The notes beneath the pieces were generated by a model. That model was given only the letters and a program-made list of their open reading frames with translations, was not told the origin of the DNA and made no database searches. A stretch of 64,000 nt of DNA from DASZRZ01 sp963732925 (GTDB lineage: Bacteria > Acidobacteriota > Terriglobia > Terriglobales > Acidobacteriaceae), in contig CAVTBJ010000005.1 in the NCBI GenBank assembly GCA_963732925.1, forward strand, positions 62,001 to 126,000, read 5' to 3'. The translations under genes were made by a program, and so were the position numbers. This document shows, one piece after another, positions 17,866 through 25,708 of the stretch; position 1 is the stretch's first letter; each line of letters opens with the position of its first letter.

Positions 17866-18054
17866 CGCCGTCCGCGCAAACATAGGGCGGTCGCCGCGGC
17901 TTTGCTGCTGAATCTGCGATGCCGAATTTTCCCTCGCGTGATGCTCTCAATGTACTCAGCCGGCGGACAAGGCCTTGCGTCAGAGACCTACTGGTCTGCG
18001 GTTTTAACATTGACTTGAATAAGTTTGAGAGTCCTACCGAAAGAGCAACCAACA

Positions 18055-18537
18055 ATGACACAGGAAGGAACACACAAGATCAGCCTCGACAGGCTCCTGG
18101 AATGCGGCGTGATTCTGAATTGGGAAGCCCTGATGCAGACAGCCACCTCCTCAATTCAGGTCGACTATCGGCGAGGCCTCGATCTCTCGCTGGAGTACTT
18201 GAGGCTGTGGACGAGCACAAGCAGAGGCACCTGGAATCTGCTCGGTGCATATTGGAGGAATGTATCCGTGAGTCACGCTGGCGGGCTAATTTTTGAAGAT
18301 GGATATGAGTCTGCCCCTCTGAGGGAAATTCTGCAATTCGCTATGCAGCACCCCGAAGCATTTCTGAGTCTGCCGGGGCGCAGCAGTAATGGTCTGCTTC
18401 GGATTCAGGCACCCACGAAACAAGAGGCCCTTGCGGCTGCGACCTGGATGGCCAATTCCTGCCACGCTGGGTTGACGCCCGAAGTCATGGCGCATCCGTC
18501 TAATGGTCAAAATGAACCGGCTTTGATACGCGCCTGA
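18055..18537 (+). CDS. Hypothetical protein
   Basis: 160 residues from the ATG at 18055; an in-frame TTG at 18025 is possible. The protein is soluble and mainly helical. It has a central stretch rich in aromatic residues (YLRLWTSTSRGTWNLLGAYW) and no recognised motif. It is followed after 14 bases by a second small gene with a good Shine-Dalgarno, so the two are probably co-transcribed. No function is proposed. Confidence 0.55.
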   Translation: MTQEGTHKISLDRLLECGVILNWEALMQTATSSIQVDYRRGLDLSLEYLRLWTSTSRGTWNLLGAYWRNVSVSHAGGLIFEDGYESAPLREILQFAMQHPEAFLSLPGRSSNGLLRIQAPTKQEALAAATWMANSCHAGLTPEVMAHPSNGQNEPALIRA

Positions 18538-18551
18538 GGAGAGCGCTTGCC

Positions 18552-18737
18552 ATGTACGGTGTCATCGTCATAGAAAACGAAAAAACAATAATTGCGAAGA
18601 GATTCCGTTCCGGATTAGCCGCGCGAGCGGCCACAGCGCGCCTGACCGCCAAATTCCCCACGGCCACCATACAGCTGCGGGAAGGCAATCCGCCGGGAGA
18701 AGTTGCGAGTGCTCCTGGCCTTCTTCCCCTTACTTAA
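18552..18737 (+). CDS. Hypothetical small protein
   Basis: 61 residues (starts MYGVIVIENEKTIIAKRF). A strong Shine-Dalgarno (GAGGAGAG) overlaps the stop of the preceding gene, which suggests coupled translation. The first half looks like a compact beta-alpha domain; the C-terminus is Gly/Pro-rich and less protein-like. The family is unknown. Confidence 0.45.
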   Translation: MYGVIVIENEKTIIAKRFRSGLAARAATARLTAKFPTATIQLREGNPPGEVASAPGLLPLT

Positions 18738-18801
18738 CCGCTCTGGCGCTCGCCGGGCGTCAGGAGAAAATCTCCATGACTGCCCTGAGCCATTAGCATT
18801 G

Positions 18802-18996
18802 CTACATGCTGGCGTAAACCAGGCGTCCGATGTGCAGCTTGTTGAGTTCGACGGCGAAGGTCTCCAGGAGAGACACGGCCCGCCCTGCATCGCTGTCGGG
18901 ATTGGGCAGCGTGCCATTTCGCGCTTTGAATGCCAGCACGGTTTCGTGCAGCCTTTCCAGTTCGTCGATGGCTGCTTGCAGTTTCGAGTTCGTCAT
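18802..18996 (-). CDS. Hypothetical small helical protein
   Basis: 64 residues (starts MTNSKLQAAIDELERLHETV), helical and charged, with GAGGG before the ATG. Its start overlaps the stop of the upstream CxxCxGxG gene (ATGA), which suggests coupled translation. No known family is visible. Confidence 0.5.
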   Translation of the reverse strand: MTNSKLQAAIDELERLHETVLAFKARNGTLPNPDSDAGRAVSLLETFAVELNKLHIGRLVYASM

Positions 18997-19232
18997 TCAT
19001 CCCTCGATTCGCTTGGTGCAGAGATTATGTTGTCGAGACTTGCAGTTTCAGCCGCGTCGTCCGAACGTGGCGGAAACAAAAGACCCCGCCCCTTGCACTC
19101 TTTGCAAGTTCGCCAATAGGTCCGGCCGCTTCCGTCGCAACGGGAGCACGTCACTACGTGGTACTTCAGCGGCGGCAAATTCTCCACGAGAGAGTATGTT
19201 ACGCCTTCGTAAATCAACTCATTCTCACTCAT
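18993..19232 (-). CDS. Small zinc-finger protein with DnaJ-type CxxCxGxG motifs
   Basis: 79 residues. Residues about 28-50 contain CSRCDGSG, six residues, then CKECKGRG. These are two consecutive CxxCxGxG units, the building block of the DnaJ central zinc domain. A DnaJ has four such units plus a J-domain, and neither is present here. Stand-alone two-unit proteins occur widely and usually act as metal-binding adaptors of unknown target. The gene is coupled by an ATGA overlap to the next small gene. Confidence 0.7.
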   Translation of the reverse strand: MSENELIYEGVTYSLVENLPPLKYHVVTCSRCDGSGRTYWRTCKECKGRGLLFPPRSDDAAETASLDNIISAPSESRDE

Positions 19233-19359
19233 CGCTCTGGCACCTTCCGCAGACCGTTTTCCAAACAGTTGCCGGCGTTTTCATGGAAGCGGCGATTTCG
19301 CGGGAACATCGCTGCCCACTGTCCCATCGCAGCCCTGGGCGATTTCCCCTTCGTTGTAG

Positions 19360-20019
19360 TCATGCAGCAGCAGTTGCCGACGCGCCCTTGTCTCCCTCTG
19401 ACTCACTCTTGGCAGGGGAGGCTACGGAAACCGAAAAGTCCACGATGTACCGAACCTTGTTGAGACAAAAAATGCAGGGCGTCTCCACGATTTCTGGATT
19501 GACGTCTTCAGCCACATTCAAAGGAAAAGACCGCAAGCATTCCGTGCACGTCAGCACGACATAGGGTATTCCGTGAGGGTCGTTTCCATTTCGCGGAATC
19601 CATACCGGTGCGGATTCCCGGTGATGGCCATTCGTCCGCGGCGTTGCAGTCTGCAGCAAGTCTGCCACCGTCCGCAGAAGGGCCCGAGGATTCATTTGCC
19701 CCTTGGCATAAAAGGCATCGGCGATCACACCGCCCGGCACGGCTTCTCCCCCGCCATAAGCGCCGCTCATGGCAATCACCAATATGTCCGGAAAGCGCCG
19801 GCGGATCACCGACAGAAACTCAAATCCCGACATTTGCGGCATGTTGAGGTCAGACAGGACCACTTCAGGGAGCGCAAGTTTCAATTGCAGGAGAGCGGCA
19901 AAGCCGTTTGCAGCCGTGGCCACATCGTATCCGGAAGCAGTGAGCAAAAGTGCCAGCGTTTCGCGAACGCTTGGCTCGTCATCGACTACCAGAATTGAAT
20001 GCTTGGAAGGCGTGGTCAT
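19360..20019 (-). CDS. Response regulator: REC domain with C-terminal CxxC-x20-CxxC tail
   Basis: 219 residues from the ATG at 20019, preceded by AGAGGTG. An in-frame GTG at 20028 overlaps that ribosome site and is less likely. The receiver domain (about 5-125) has the acidic pair (VVDDE), the phospho-acceptor Asp (LSDLNMPQMSG), the Ser/Thr position (AMSGAY) and the conserved Lys (FYAKGQ). There is no DNA-binding domain. Residues about 155-195 hold CTEC and, 20 residues later, CIFC, which looks like a zinc ribbon. The last 25 residues are low-complexity. No histidine kinase is adjacent. It may act through protein contacts. Confidence 0.8.
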   Translation of the reverse strand: MTTPSKHSILVVDDEPSVRETLALLLTASGYDVATAANGFAALLQLKLALPEVVLSDLNMPQMSGFEFLSVIRRRFPDILVIAMSGAYGGGEAVPGGVIADAFYAKGQMNPRALLRTVADLLQTATPRTNGHHRESAPVWIPRNGNDPHGIPYVVLTCTECLRSFPLNVAEDVNPEIVETPCIFCLNKVRYIVDFSVSVASPAKSESEGDKGASATAAA

Positions 20020-20537
20020 GGGGAACACCTCTCTGACTGCTTGCCCATGGTAACCCTTGGGATGCGGCAGGTATGCATCAGCGTACGTCGCGGAGATCTT
20101 GCTGTCTGGTCAAAAGTGCTCAGTAAAACCATTAGGAATTCGGCCACATCTCACGGCGGAGTTGACCGTGGCATGTCAGTCTTTGCCCGCTTTTGCGCCT
20201 CCCTCCTTGAGGAGGGAAACAGTTGTGTATAAGGATCCACCCTATTTTTCCAGGAGAAGTTCCTGGAATGGGGGCAGGTCCTGCTTCAATCGGCCTTCCC
20301 CGGGAATATTCGGAACCCGTTGCCATCGCCGGCGCCTAAGCCCGGGACGCGAACCGAAGGATGCTGGCTTAGCCTTCCTTGTAGCTCAACGTTATAAGCC
20401 TTTTTGAACGTTAGGAAGATCCTGGCAGGACGATCTCATCAAGCGTCACGAGCGCCGATAGTCGCTTGGCGGCCGCGGGCTCCAAATCTGGGTCTCCAAT
20501 TCGAAGCCCCGCGACTGTTCGCTTTTTGTCAGGGGTT
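20020..20537. other. Intergenic region, no gene seen
   Basis: About 520 bases between two minus-strand genes. It contains a short inverted repeat (TCCAGGA-GAAGT-TCCTGGA, about 20250-20268) and no convincing coding frame or known riboswitch. Confidence 0.35.
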
Positions 20538-21896
20538 CTAGGAGGGCGTGTCCGGGGATTCGGTTCTAAGGCGGAGGCAAAGTAATGCTGCGATGACCGG
20601 ACCCGACGCCAGCACGAGGAGCCCTAGCGTAAAGCTGTGGGTGGCGTCGCGGATCCAGCCCACCAGATACGGACCAGCGAAGCCCCCAATCTGCGCAAAA
20701 CCGTTGATCAATGCCAGCCCACCCGCCGCAGCCGTTCCGCCAAGGAACTGCGTGGGAAGACTCCAGAACACGCCCAGAACGGCCCAGATGCCAAACGCCG
20801 CCGCGCAGAGAAGCAGCAGGCTGATCAGGGGAGAGGGGACCAAAGCGCTTGCCGCAAGGAATAAGCCACCGCAGAGACCCGACAAAGCAGTGTGCAGTCT
20901 GCGCTCTCCCGTTCGATCCGAACTCCGTGCCACGAGAATGAGCCCGACGGCTGCAAAAAGGAACGGAATCGCGGTAACAATTCCTGTTTGAAAGTCGGAG
21001 AGTCCTCCTATGCTGCGAACGATTTGCGGCAGCCATAGCACAACCCCATACACGGCCACGGCATGGAAGCCATAGATAAGGGTGAGGACCCAGACACGGC
21101 GGTCCCGGAAGATCGTCCTGAACTCATGCGAACCCGAGCGATTGATCTGCGCGTTCTCGCTATCCAGCCTTGCCGTCAGCCAGGCGCGCTCATCGGCATC
21201 GAGCCAGCGGCCTCCTTCAGGACGATCCGCCAGGTAGAAATACGTCACCACGCCCAGCACGATGGAAGGGACACCTTCAAGGATAAAAAGCCACTGCCAG
21301 CCCCGCAGATGCAACCAGTTCGGGTCCCGGGCAAGAATCCAGCCGGAGATCGGTGCGCCCACCACCGTCGATAGTACGGTGGCCGTCATGAAACCAGCGG
21401 TTGCCTTGGCACGATCTCGAGCCGGAAACCAATATGTCAGGTAAAGCAGTATGCCGGGCACAAAACCAGCTTCGGCAAGCCCGAGAAGAAAGCGCATCAC
21501 GTAAAAGCTCGTCTCGCCCCGGACGAAAGCCATGCCACACGCGATCAGCCCCCAAGTCACCATGATTCTGGCAATCCAACGCCGCGGGCCGACACGGTGC
21601 AAGATCATATTGCTCGGGATTTCAAAAGCAATATAACCAAGGAAGAAGATGCCAGCTCCCAGGCCGTAGGCGGTCGAAGAAAAACCGAGATCGCGGTTCA
21701 TGTGAAGGGCCGCGAAGCCGACATTCACCCGGTCGAGGTAATTGATGATGAAAAGCACGAAGCAATACAGGACAATACGAATTCTGAGTTTGGACAACAC
21801 CCGGGCCCGGAGCGACTCGCTCGCAGGCGCCAGCCCACCAGATTCGCCCGCATAGAGGCTCGCCGACAGTTTCGACGTAGAGGGTTTCACATTCAC
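20538..21896 (-). CDS. MFS transporter, anion:cation symporter (ACS) type
   Basis: 452 residues with twelve predicted TM helices. Family signatures include YLDRVNVGFAALHMNRDLG in helix 1, the loop 2-3 region GPRRWIARI, LGLAEAGFVPGILLYLTYWF in helix 4-5, and a central cytoplasmic loop (about 215-265). This is the layout of the D-galactonate/hexuronate/phthalate permease group, which moves organic acids with protons. The start is a GTG at 21896, with an in-frame GTG two codons on. It is the last gene of a minus-strand run with the ABM-like, bicupin and gluconolactonase-like genes, so the substrate may be an acid made by that pathway. Confidence 0.9.
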   Translation of the reverse strand: MNVKPSTSKLSASLYAGESGGLAPASESLRARVLSKLRIRIVLYCFVLFIINYLDRVNVGFAALHMNRDLGFSSTAYGLGAGIFFLGYIAFEIPSNMILHRVGPRRWIARIMVTWGLIACGMAFVRGETSFYVMRFLLGLAEAGFVPGILLYLTYWFPARDRAKATAGFMTATVLSTVVGAPISGWILARDPNWLHLRGWQWLFILEGVPSIVLGVVTYFYLADRPEGGRWLDADERAWLTARLDSENAQINRSGSHEFRTIFRDRRVWVLTLIYGFHAVAVYGVVLWLPQIVRSIGGLSDFQTGIVTAIPFLFAAVGLILVARSSDRTGERRLHTALSGLCGGLFLAASALVPSPLISLLLLCAAAFGIWAVLGVFWSLPTQFLGGTAAAGGLALINGFAQIGGFAGPYLVGWIRDATHSFTLGLLVLASGPVIAALLCLRLRTESPDTPS

Positions 21897-22121
21897 AAGA
21901 GACTACCCGCAGGTGCGCTTGGAGAGGCACACATTTCTATCACAGACCCAGGCCCGAATGCGCTCATTTCCAGAGCACACTCCGCTAGAGGTCTTAGCAG
22001 AATCCTTCAGGTGCGGGAGATTCGATCTTTCTGGTGATCTGGCGACCGCACTCTCTTGCGAGCCTCGGCTGTCTGTTCTTTTGGCAATGGGCTCCAAGCG
22101 ATAGCTGCCCCCGACGCGTCT

Positions 22122-22520
22122 CTAAACCTCGTCATAGAGAAGAACCGGGTAGTCCTTCTGATTCTTCATCATTTTCTCCATGGTCGGCCAAAGGCGCATG
22201 TGCTCGGGCGAATGGATCCACTTCTGACGTAATTCCTCGTTCTGATACACCAGCACAAAACGATAAGCAACCGGCTGCGGGGGACCTTGGATTACGCTGC
22301 GCAACTTGAGCAATCGGGTGTCAATGTAACCCTGGTGCTTTCTGGCTTCCGGGACGAACTTATTGTGGAAATGGTCGAGCATCGCCTTTTCATTCGCCGG
22401 GTCCACATCCATGTCCACATAAAGGAAAATCGGCTTGGCATGGGGCCTGCCTTGGGCGCGGGCGACGGTAAGACCCACACCCGCCGCCAGGGTCGACTTC
22501 AGCAATGTTCTTCGATTCAT
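22122..22520 (-). CDS. Exported ABM-like (dimeric alpha-beta barrel) protein
   Basis: 132 residues from the ATG at 22520, which has GAGGG upstream. The N-terminus (MNRRTLLKSTLAAGVGLTVA) is an export signal with a Tat-like start. The remainder resembles antibiotic-biosynthesis-monooxygenase-like domains: VDMDVDPANEKAMLDHFH, YRFVLVYQNEELRQKW and the C-terminal helix. Such proteins act on small aromatic or redox substrates, and many have no known activity. It is downstream of the bicupin gene and upstream of the MFS gene in the same run. Confidence 0.6.
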   Translation of the reverse strand: MNRRTLLKSTLAAGVGLTVARAQGRPHAKPIFLYVDMDVDPANEKAMLDHFHNKFVPEARKHQGYIDTRLLKLRSVIQGPPQPVAYRFVLVYQNEELRQKWIHSPEHMRLWPTMEKMMKNQKDYPVLLYDEV

Positions 22521-22571
22521 GGCACCCTCAAACTGCAGGGCAGTCGCCTGCCGCGTCGGACACAAGATTCA

Positions 22572-23508
22572 TTACGGGCGAGTGGCAGCTTTGATCAGGT
22601 TGGCCTTGGCGTCCATGTCCTTCGCGATGCCAAACACCATCAATTCCAGCGGTTCGGTTCCGGTGTTTTCAAACGAACTGGTCTCCCCGCTCAGAACGGG
22701 AATGGCATCCCCGGTCTTGAATCTGCGCGGTTTCGCCCGCGTGTTCCTGGCTCTTCACGCTGACGCTTCCGTTGCCGGCCATCACGTAATAGGCCTCGGG
22801 GATATCGGCATGCTGCCGCGGACCGCTGGAGGCTCCGGGCGCGAGCAGGTAGTGATCCACATAAGCCCACGGCGTCGCAAAAACGGTAGGTTCCAGCGCG
22901 CGGCGGTATTTCACATCTCCTTCAGCGCCGCTGGCAGGGTCGATTGGTTTGAGCAATGAGCGGTCCAAATGCATGGCGACGAACTGCGGGATGGGATCCA
23001 GCGGCACGCCCACGCGGGGATCATCCAGATTGAAGGCGTCGTACACGCCCTTGTAACTGGAGACATTGATATTCATCCACTCGATAGGCTTGTCGGTGTT
23101 GTTGTAAATGGCGTGGGAATGTCCCATGCGGCACAGAGCGCCTGCCGGAGCCTTCAGGACTGACGTGCGCCCGTCAATGGTGAACTGGGCTTCTCCGCTC
23201 AGGATGATGAACATTTCTTCGGTCACGTTGTGGAAGTGCTCCCCAATGCCCCCCTTGGGCTGGATGACGCCGCGATGAAGAAAAATCAGGTTGGCATCCA
23301 GACTGTGGTGATCCATGAGGTACATGAAGGACATGGGGCCGGCGCCATTATGCACGGCCTTAAACGGGCGGTATTTCGCGGGATCGGTGTGAGTGATGCG
23401 TTGCGCCAGCGGCTTCAGTTCGCCGGGCTGCTGGGCTGCCGGCAGGCCGCTGAACAGAAAGCTGAGCCCCAGCAGTGTCATCAGGGCCCCTACTCGATGC
23501 GTGGTCAT
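22572..23508 (-). pseudogene. Exported bicupin protein, frameshifted near its 3' end
   Basis: The gene starts at the ATG at 23508 with a strong GGAGGAAC. A signal peptide (about 1-25) leads into a first cupin with metal ligands (GGIGEHFHNVTEEMF, then GHSHAIYN), and a second cupin begins near residue 210 (LAPGASSGPRQHADIPEAYY). In the undisturbed frame the protein ends early at 22669 after an unrelated tail. A one-base slip at about 22715 restores a typical cupin ending (TGDAIPVLSGETSSFENTG) that runs to the TAA at 22572. So the sequence implies a single inserted base, either an assembly error or a recent frameshift. It would be a periplasmic metal-dependent dioxygenase or isomerase of unknown substrate. 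Confidence 0.75.
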
Positions 23509-23598
23509 GATCGTTCCTCCGGAATGCAGAACCCGTTCGCCCCTCCGGCACTACAGGGTTGTTCACGAAGGGCCGGTGCGGTTCCTGCTGATGATTTC

Positions 23599-24648
23599 CT
23601 ACTGATAAACAGGTTTCTCGCCGGTCACCGCCAGCCGGATCCGGTATACGCCCGTACGTGCTGTCATATAGAGCACTTTGCCGTCCTCGCCCCAGGCAAG
23701 GTTGGCGGGAATTTCCGGCGGCTTAATTTTGCCCAGGAGCTTGCCTTCGGGTGAGTAGACCCAAACGCCGCCAGGTCCTGTGCCATACAGGTTTCCCTTC
23801 GAATCGAGCTTCAGCCCGTCGGGCACGCCATCTTCCGTATCCGCGGTTGCGTCGGCGAAAATGCGCCCGTTAGAAACGCTGCCGTCATCGGCGACGTCGT
23901 AGCGCATCCAGACTTTGTGTTTCGGATCAGAGTCAGACACGTACAGGATTTTTTGGTCGGGAGAAAACCCGATGCCGTTGGGAAGGGCGATATCGCGAAT
24001 CACGGCCGTGACTTTGCCATGGGCGTAGCGAAACACACCGTTAAATTTCAACTCCTTGGCCGGGTCCTCATTCTGTTTGAGCAAGCCGAAGGGAGGATCC
24101 GTAAAGTACAAGGAACCGTCAGAGCGAAACACAAGGTCATTGGGGCTGTTGAATCGCTTGCCCTCGAAGGTTTCGATCACACCCGTCAAATGGAGATCTT
24201 TACCGATGCGCGCAATGCGCCGGTCGTTGTGCTGGCAGACGAGCACCGTGCCATCCTTGTCCGCCGCCATACCGTTGGGACCTGCGTAGGACCCGGGAGG
24301 GGCACTCGTTTTGCCTCCTGCCTCCTCGATCAGGACCCGATCTTTGCCATCGGGTGTCAGCGCGCGGGTGACGTTCGCGAACAAGTCGCTGAACCAGAGT
24401 TCCCCGGAAGGTCGCCACAACGGGCCTTCGGTAAACCCAAAGCCACCAGCCACCTTTTCGATAACTGCATCCGCGGGCACCAGCGCGTTGAAGGCGGGAT
24501 CGATGCGCTCAATTGAGCCGACTCCCCTCGAAGCCTCGGCTGCGGAAGAAGGCAAGGCTTTGGAATTGCCAGACGATTTGGCAGCGGGCTGCTCACGCGA
24601 ACAGCCTCCCAGGACCAGAATGAGGAGCAGCGCAAAAACCTTCTTCAT
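23599..24648 (-). CDS. SMP-30/gluconolactonase-like lipoprotein
   Basis: 349 residues with a lipobox (LVLGGCSRE), so it is probably anchored in a membrane facing the periplasm. The beta-propeller has SMP-30/gluconolactonase/LRE motifs: GFTEGPLW with the metal-ligand Glu, PNGMAADKDGTVLVCQH, SPNDLVFRSDGSLYFTDPPFG, LPNGIGFSPDQKILYVSDSD, and VPDGLKLDSKGNLYGTGPGG. Family members hydrolyse sugar or aromatic lactones. In this operon it could open lactones made by the nearby PQQ dehydrogenases (inference). It is probably the first gene of the run to the MFS transporter. Confidence 0.87.
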   Translation of the reverse strand: MKKVFALLLILVLGGCSREQPAAKSSGNSKALPSSAAEASRGVGSIERIDPAFNALVPADAVIEKVAGGFGFTEGPLWRPSGELWFSDLFANVTRALTPDGKDRVLIEEAGGKTSAPPGSYAGPNGMAADKDGTVLVCQHNDRRIARIGKDLHLTGVIETFEGKRFNSPNDLVFRSDGSLYFTDPPFGLLKQNEDPAKELKFNGVFRYAHGKVTAVIRDIALPNGIGFSPDQKILYVSDSDPKHKVWMRYDVADDGSVSNGRIFADATADTEDGVPDGLKLDSKGNLYGTGPGGVWVYSPEGKLLGKIKPPEIPANLAWGEDGKVLYMTARTGVYRIRLAVTGEKPVYQ

Positions 24649-24884
24649 CTTAGTGAAGTGCTCCCTAGAAGCTTCTTTGCAAGAATTGGTCCGTTACTGA
24701 TTCGACGCCGGGGAAGTCTGGTCCACGGGTAGGCCAACCAGCCCAAGGAATACTACAGCGAATACCCTAATAAAGCGCGCGAATTCTTCCGGGAACTCCG
24801 GAATGTTTCCACATGGAAAGGACGAACAGCCAGGCTCAGATCGAAGGTGCCTCTGAGCCTGGCGTTGTTTCCTCGTACCCTGCT

Positions 24885-25446
24885 TTACCAGTAATACTTC
24901 AAAGCAAGCTGAATCTCACGCTCGTCATCGGCACCCAGCCGAAGCGAAGTGATCTTGCCGAAGTTTTTGGTATTGCTGAAGTCCAGCACGCCGGGAGGCG
25001 CCGGCAATCCGGCGCCGCCGCCCGAGAATCCCGGGGCGCTGAAGTTCGGGTGGTTGGCCAGGTTGAAGATCTCCGCCCGGAACTCAAACCTCTGGCTCTC
25101 ATTTACTGGGAATAACTTCACGAAGGACAAATCTACCTTGCGAAAATCTGGTCCTCGCACCTGGGTGGGTGAACCGCCCAAAGGCGAAAGATCGGTTTGA
25201 CCCAGAGTTGTAGCCACCGGAGGATTAGTGAAAGCCGCCGGGTTCAACCAGTGATCGACACTCTGGTTCGAAGGATAGAAGGACTGCCCCGTCAGAATCG
25301 CGTTGCAACCCGGGCCAGTGGTGGTGGTGATGTCGCAACCGATCGTGAACGGGGGGAGGCTCAGATAGCTCCCATCACGTTGATCTGCCAATTGCCAACC
25401 ACCTGATTCAGGAACCCATTGGCGTTACTTCCAAAGCGCTTTCCCT
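24885..25446 (-). pseudogene. C-terminal remnant of an Oar-like TonB-dependent receptor
   Basis: Only about the last 185 codons of a receptor remain. The fragment begins at GKRFGSNANGFLNQVVGNWQ (25445 downwards). A one-base slip near 25375 separates it from the second part, which runs to KYYW and the stop at 24885. It matches the end of the receptor at 33917-37642 closely (both have NPPVATTLGQTDLSPLGG and ESQRFEFRAEIFNL). The whole signal peptide, plug and most of the barrel are gone. At its broken end it abuts the 3' remnant of a divergent regulator gene, so a deletion removed both starts. Confidence 0.85.
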
Positions 25447-25454
25447 GTCTCCTT

Positions 25455-25676
25455 GACCAAAATTTGAAACGTCCCATTATCATCGTGGCGGGAGTGAGTC
25501 CGGTGGGCACAGTTGCGGCGGCGGAAGTACTCATGAATCCCCAGTACATGGAGGCGCTTCTCCGCGAAGCGCCTCCCGATTGGAAGGACATGAACCTGGA
25601 AGCCGTGGTGAAGACTCACATGACGGAAGGCAAGCCTGGTCCGCCACAGATTGTGGCAATCTATTTCTGGAAGTGA
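25455..25676 (+). pseudogene. C-terminal remnant of a membrane-anchored regulator (paralogue of the gene at 38039)
   Basis: Only the last about 70 codons remain (RPIIIVAGVSPVGTVAAAEV, then WKDMNLEAVVKTHMTEGKPG, ending YFWK). They match the C-terminus of the protein at 38039-39271 (VTGTDSTTRAGAVEML, WEDMNYQAV, ending QFWK). The N-terminal domain and TM segment are missing. No start codon belongs to this fragment. It is arranged head to head with the receptor remnant exactly as the intact regulator is with its receptor. Confidence 0.8.
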
Positions 25677-25708
25677 TTGCCGCAACTCCGCAAGTAACAG
25701 CGGCCACG

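Noticed and set aside
20220..20440. Possible riboswitch upstream of the response regulator or MFS gene
   Set aside because: Several inverted repeats occur, but I could not match any known riboswitch core on either strand.
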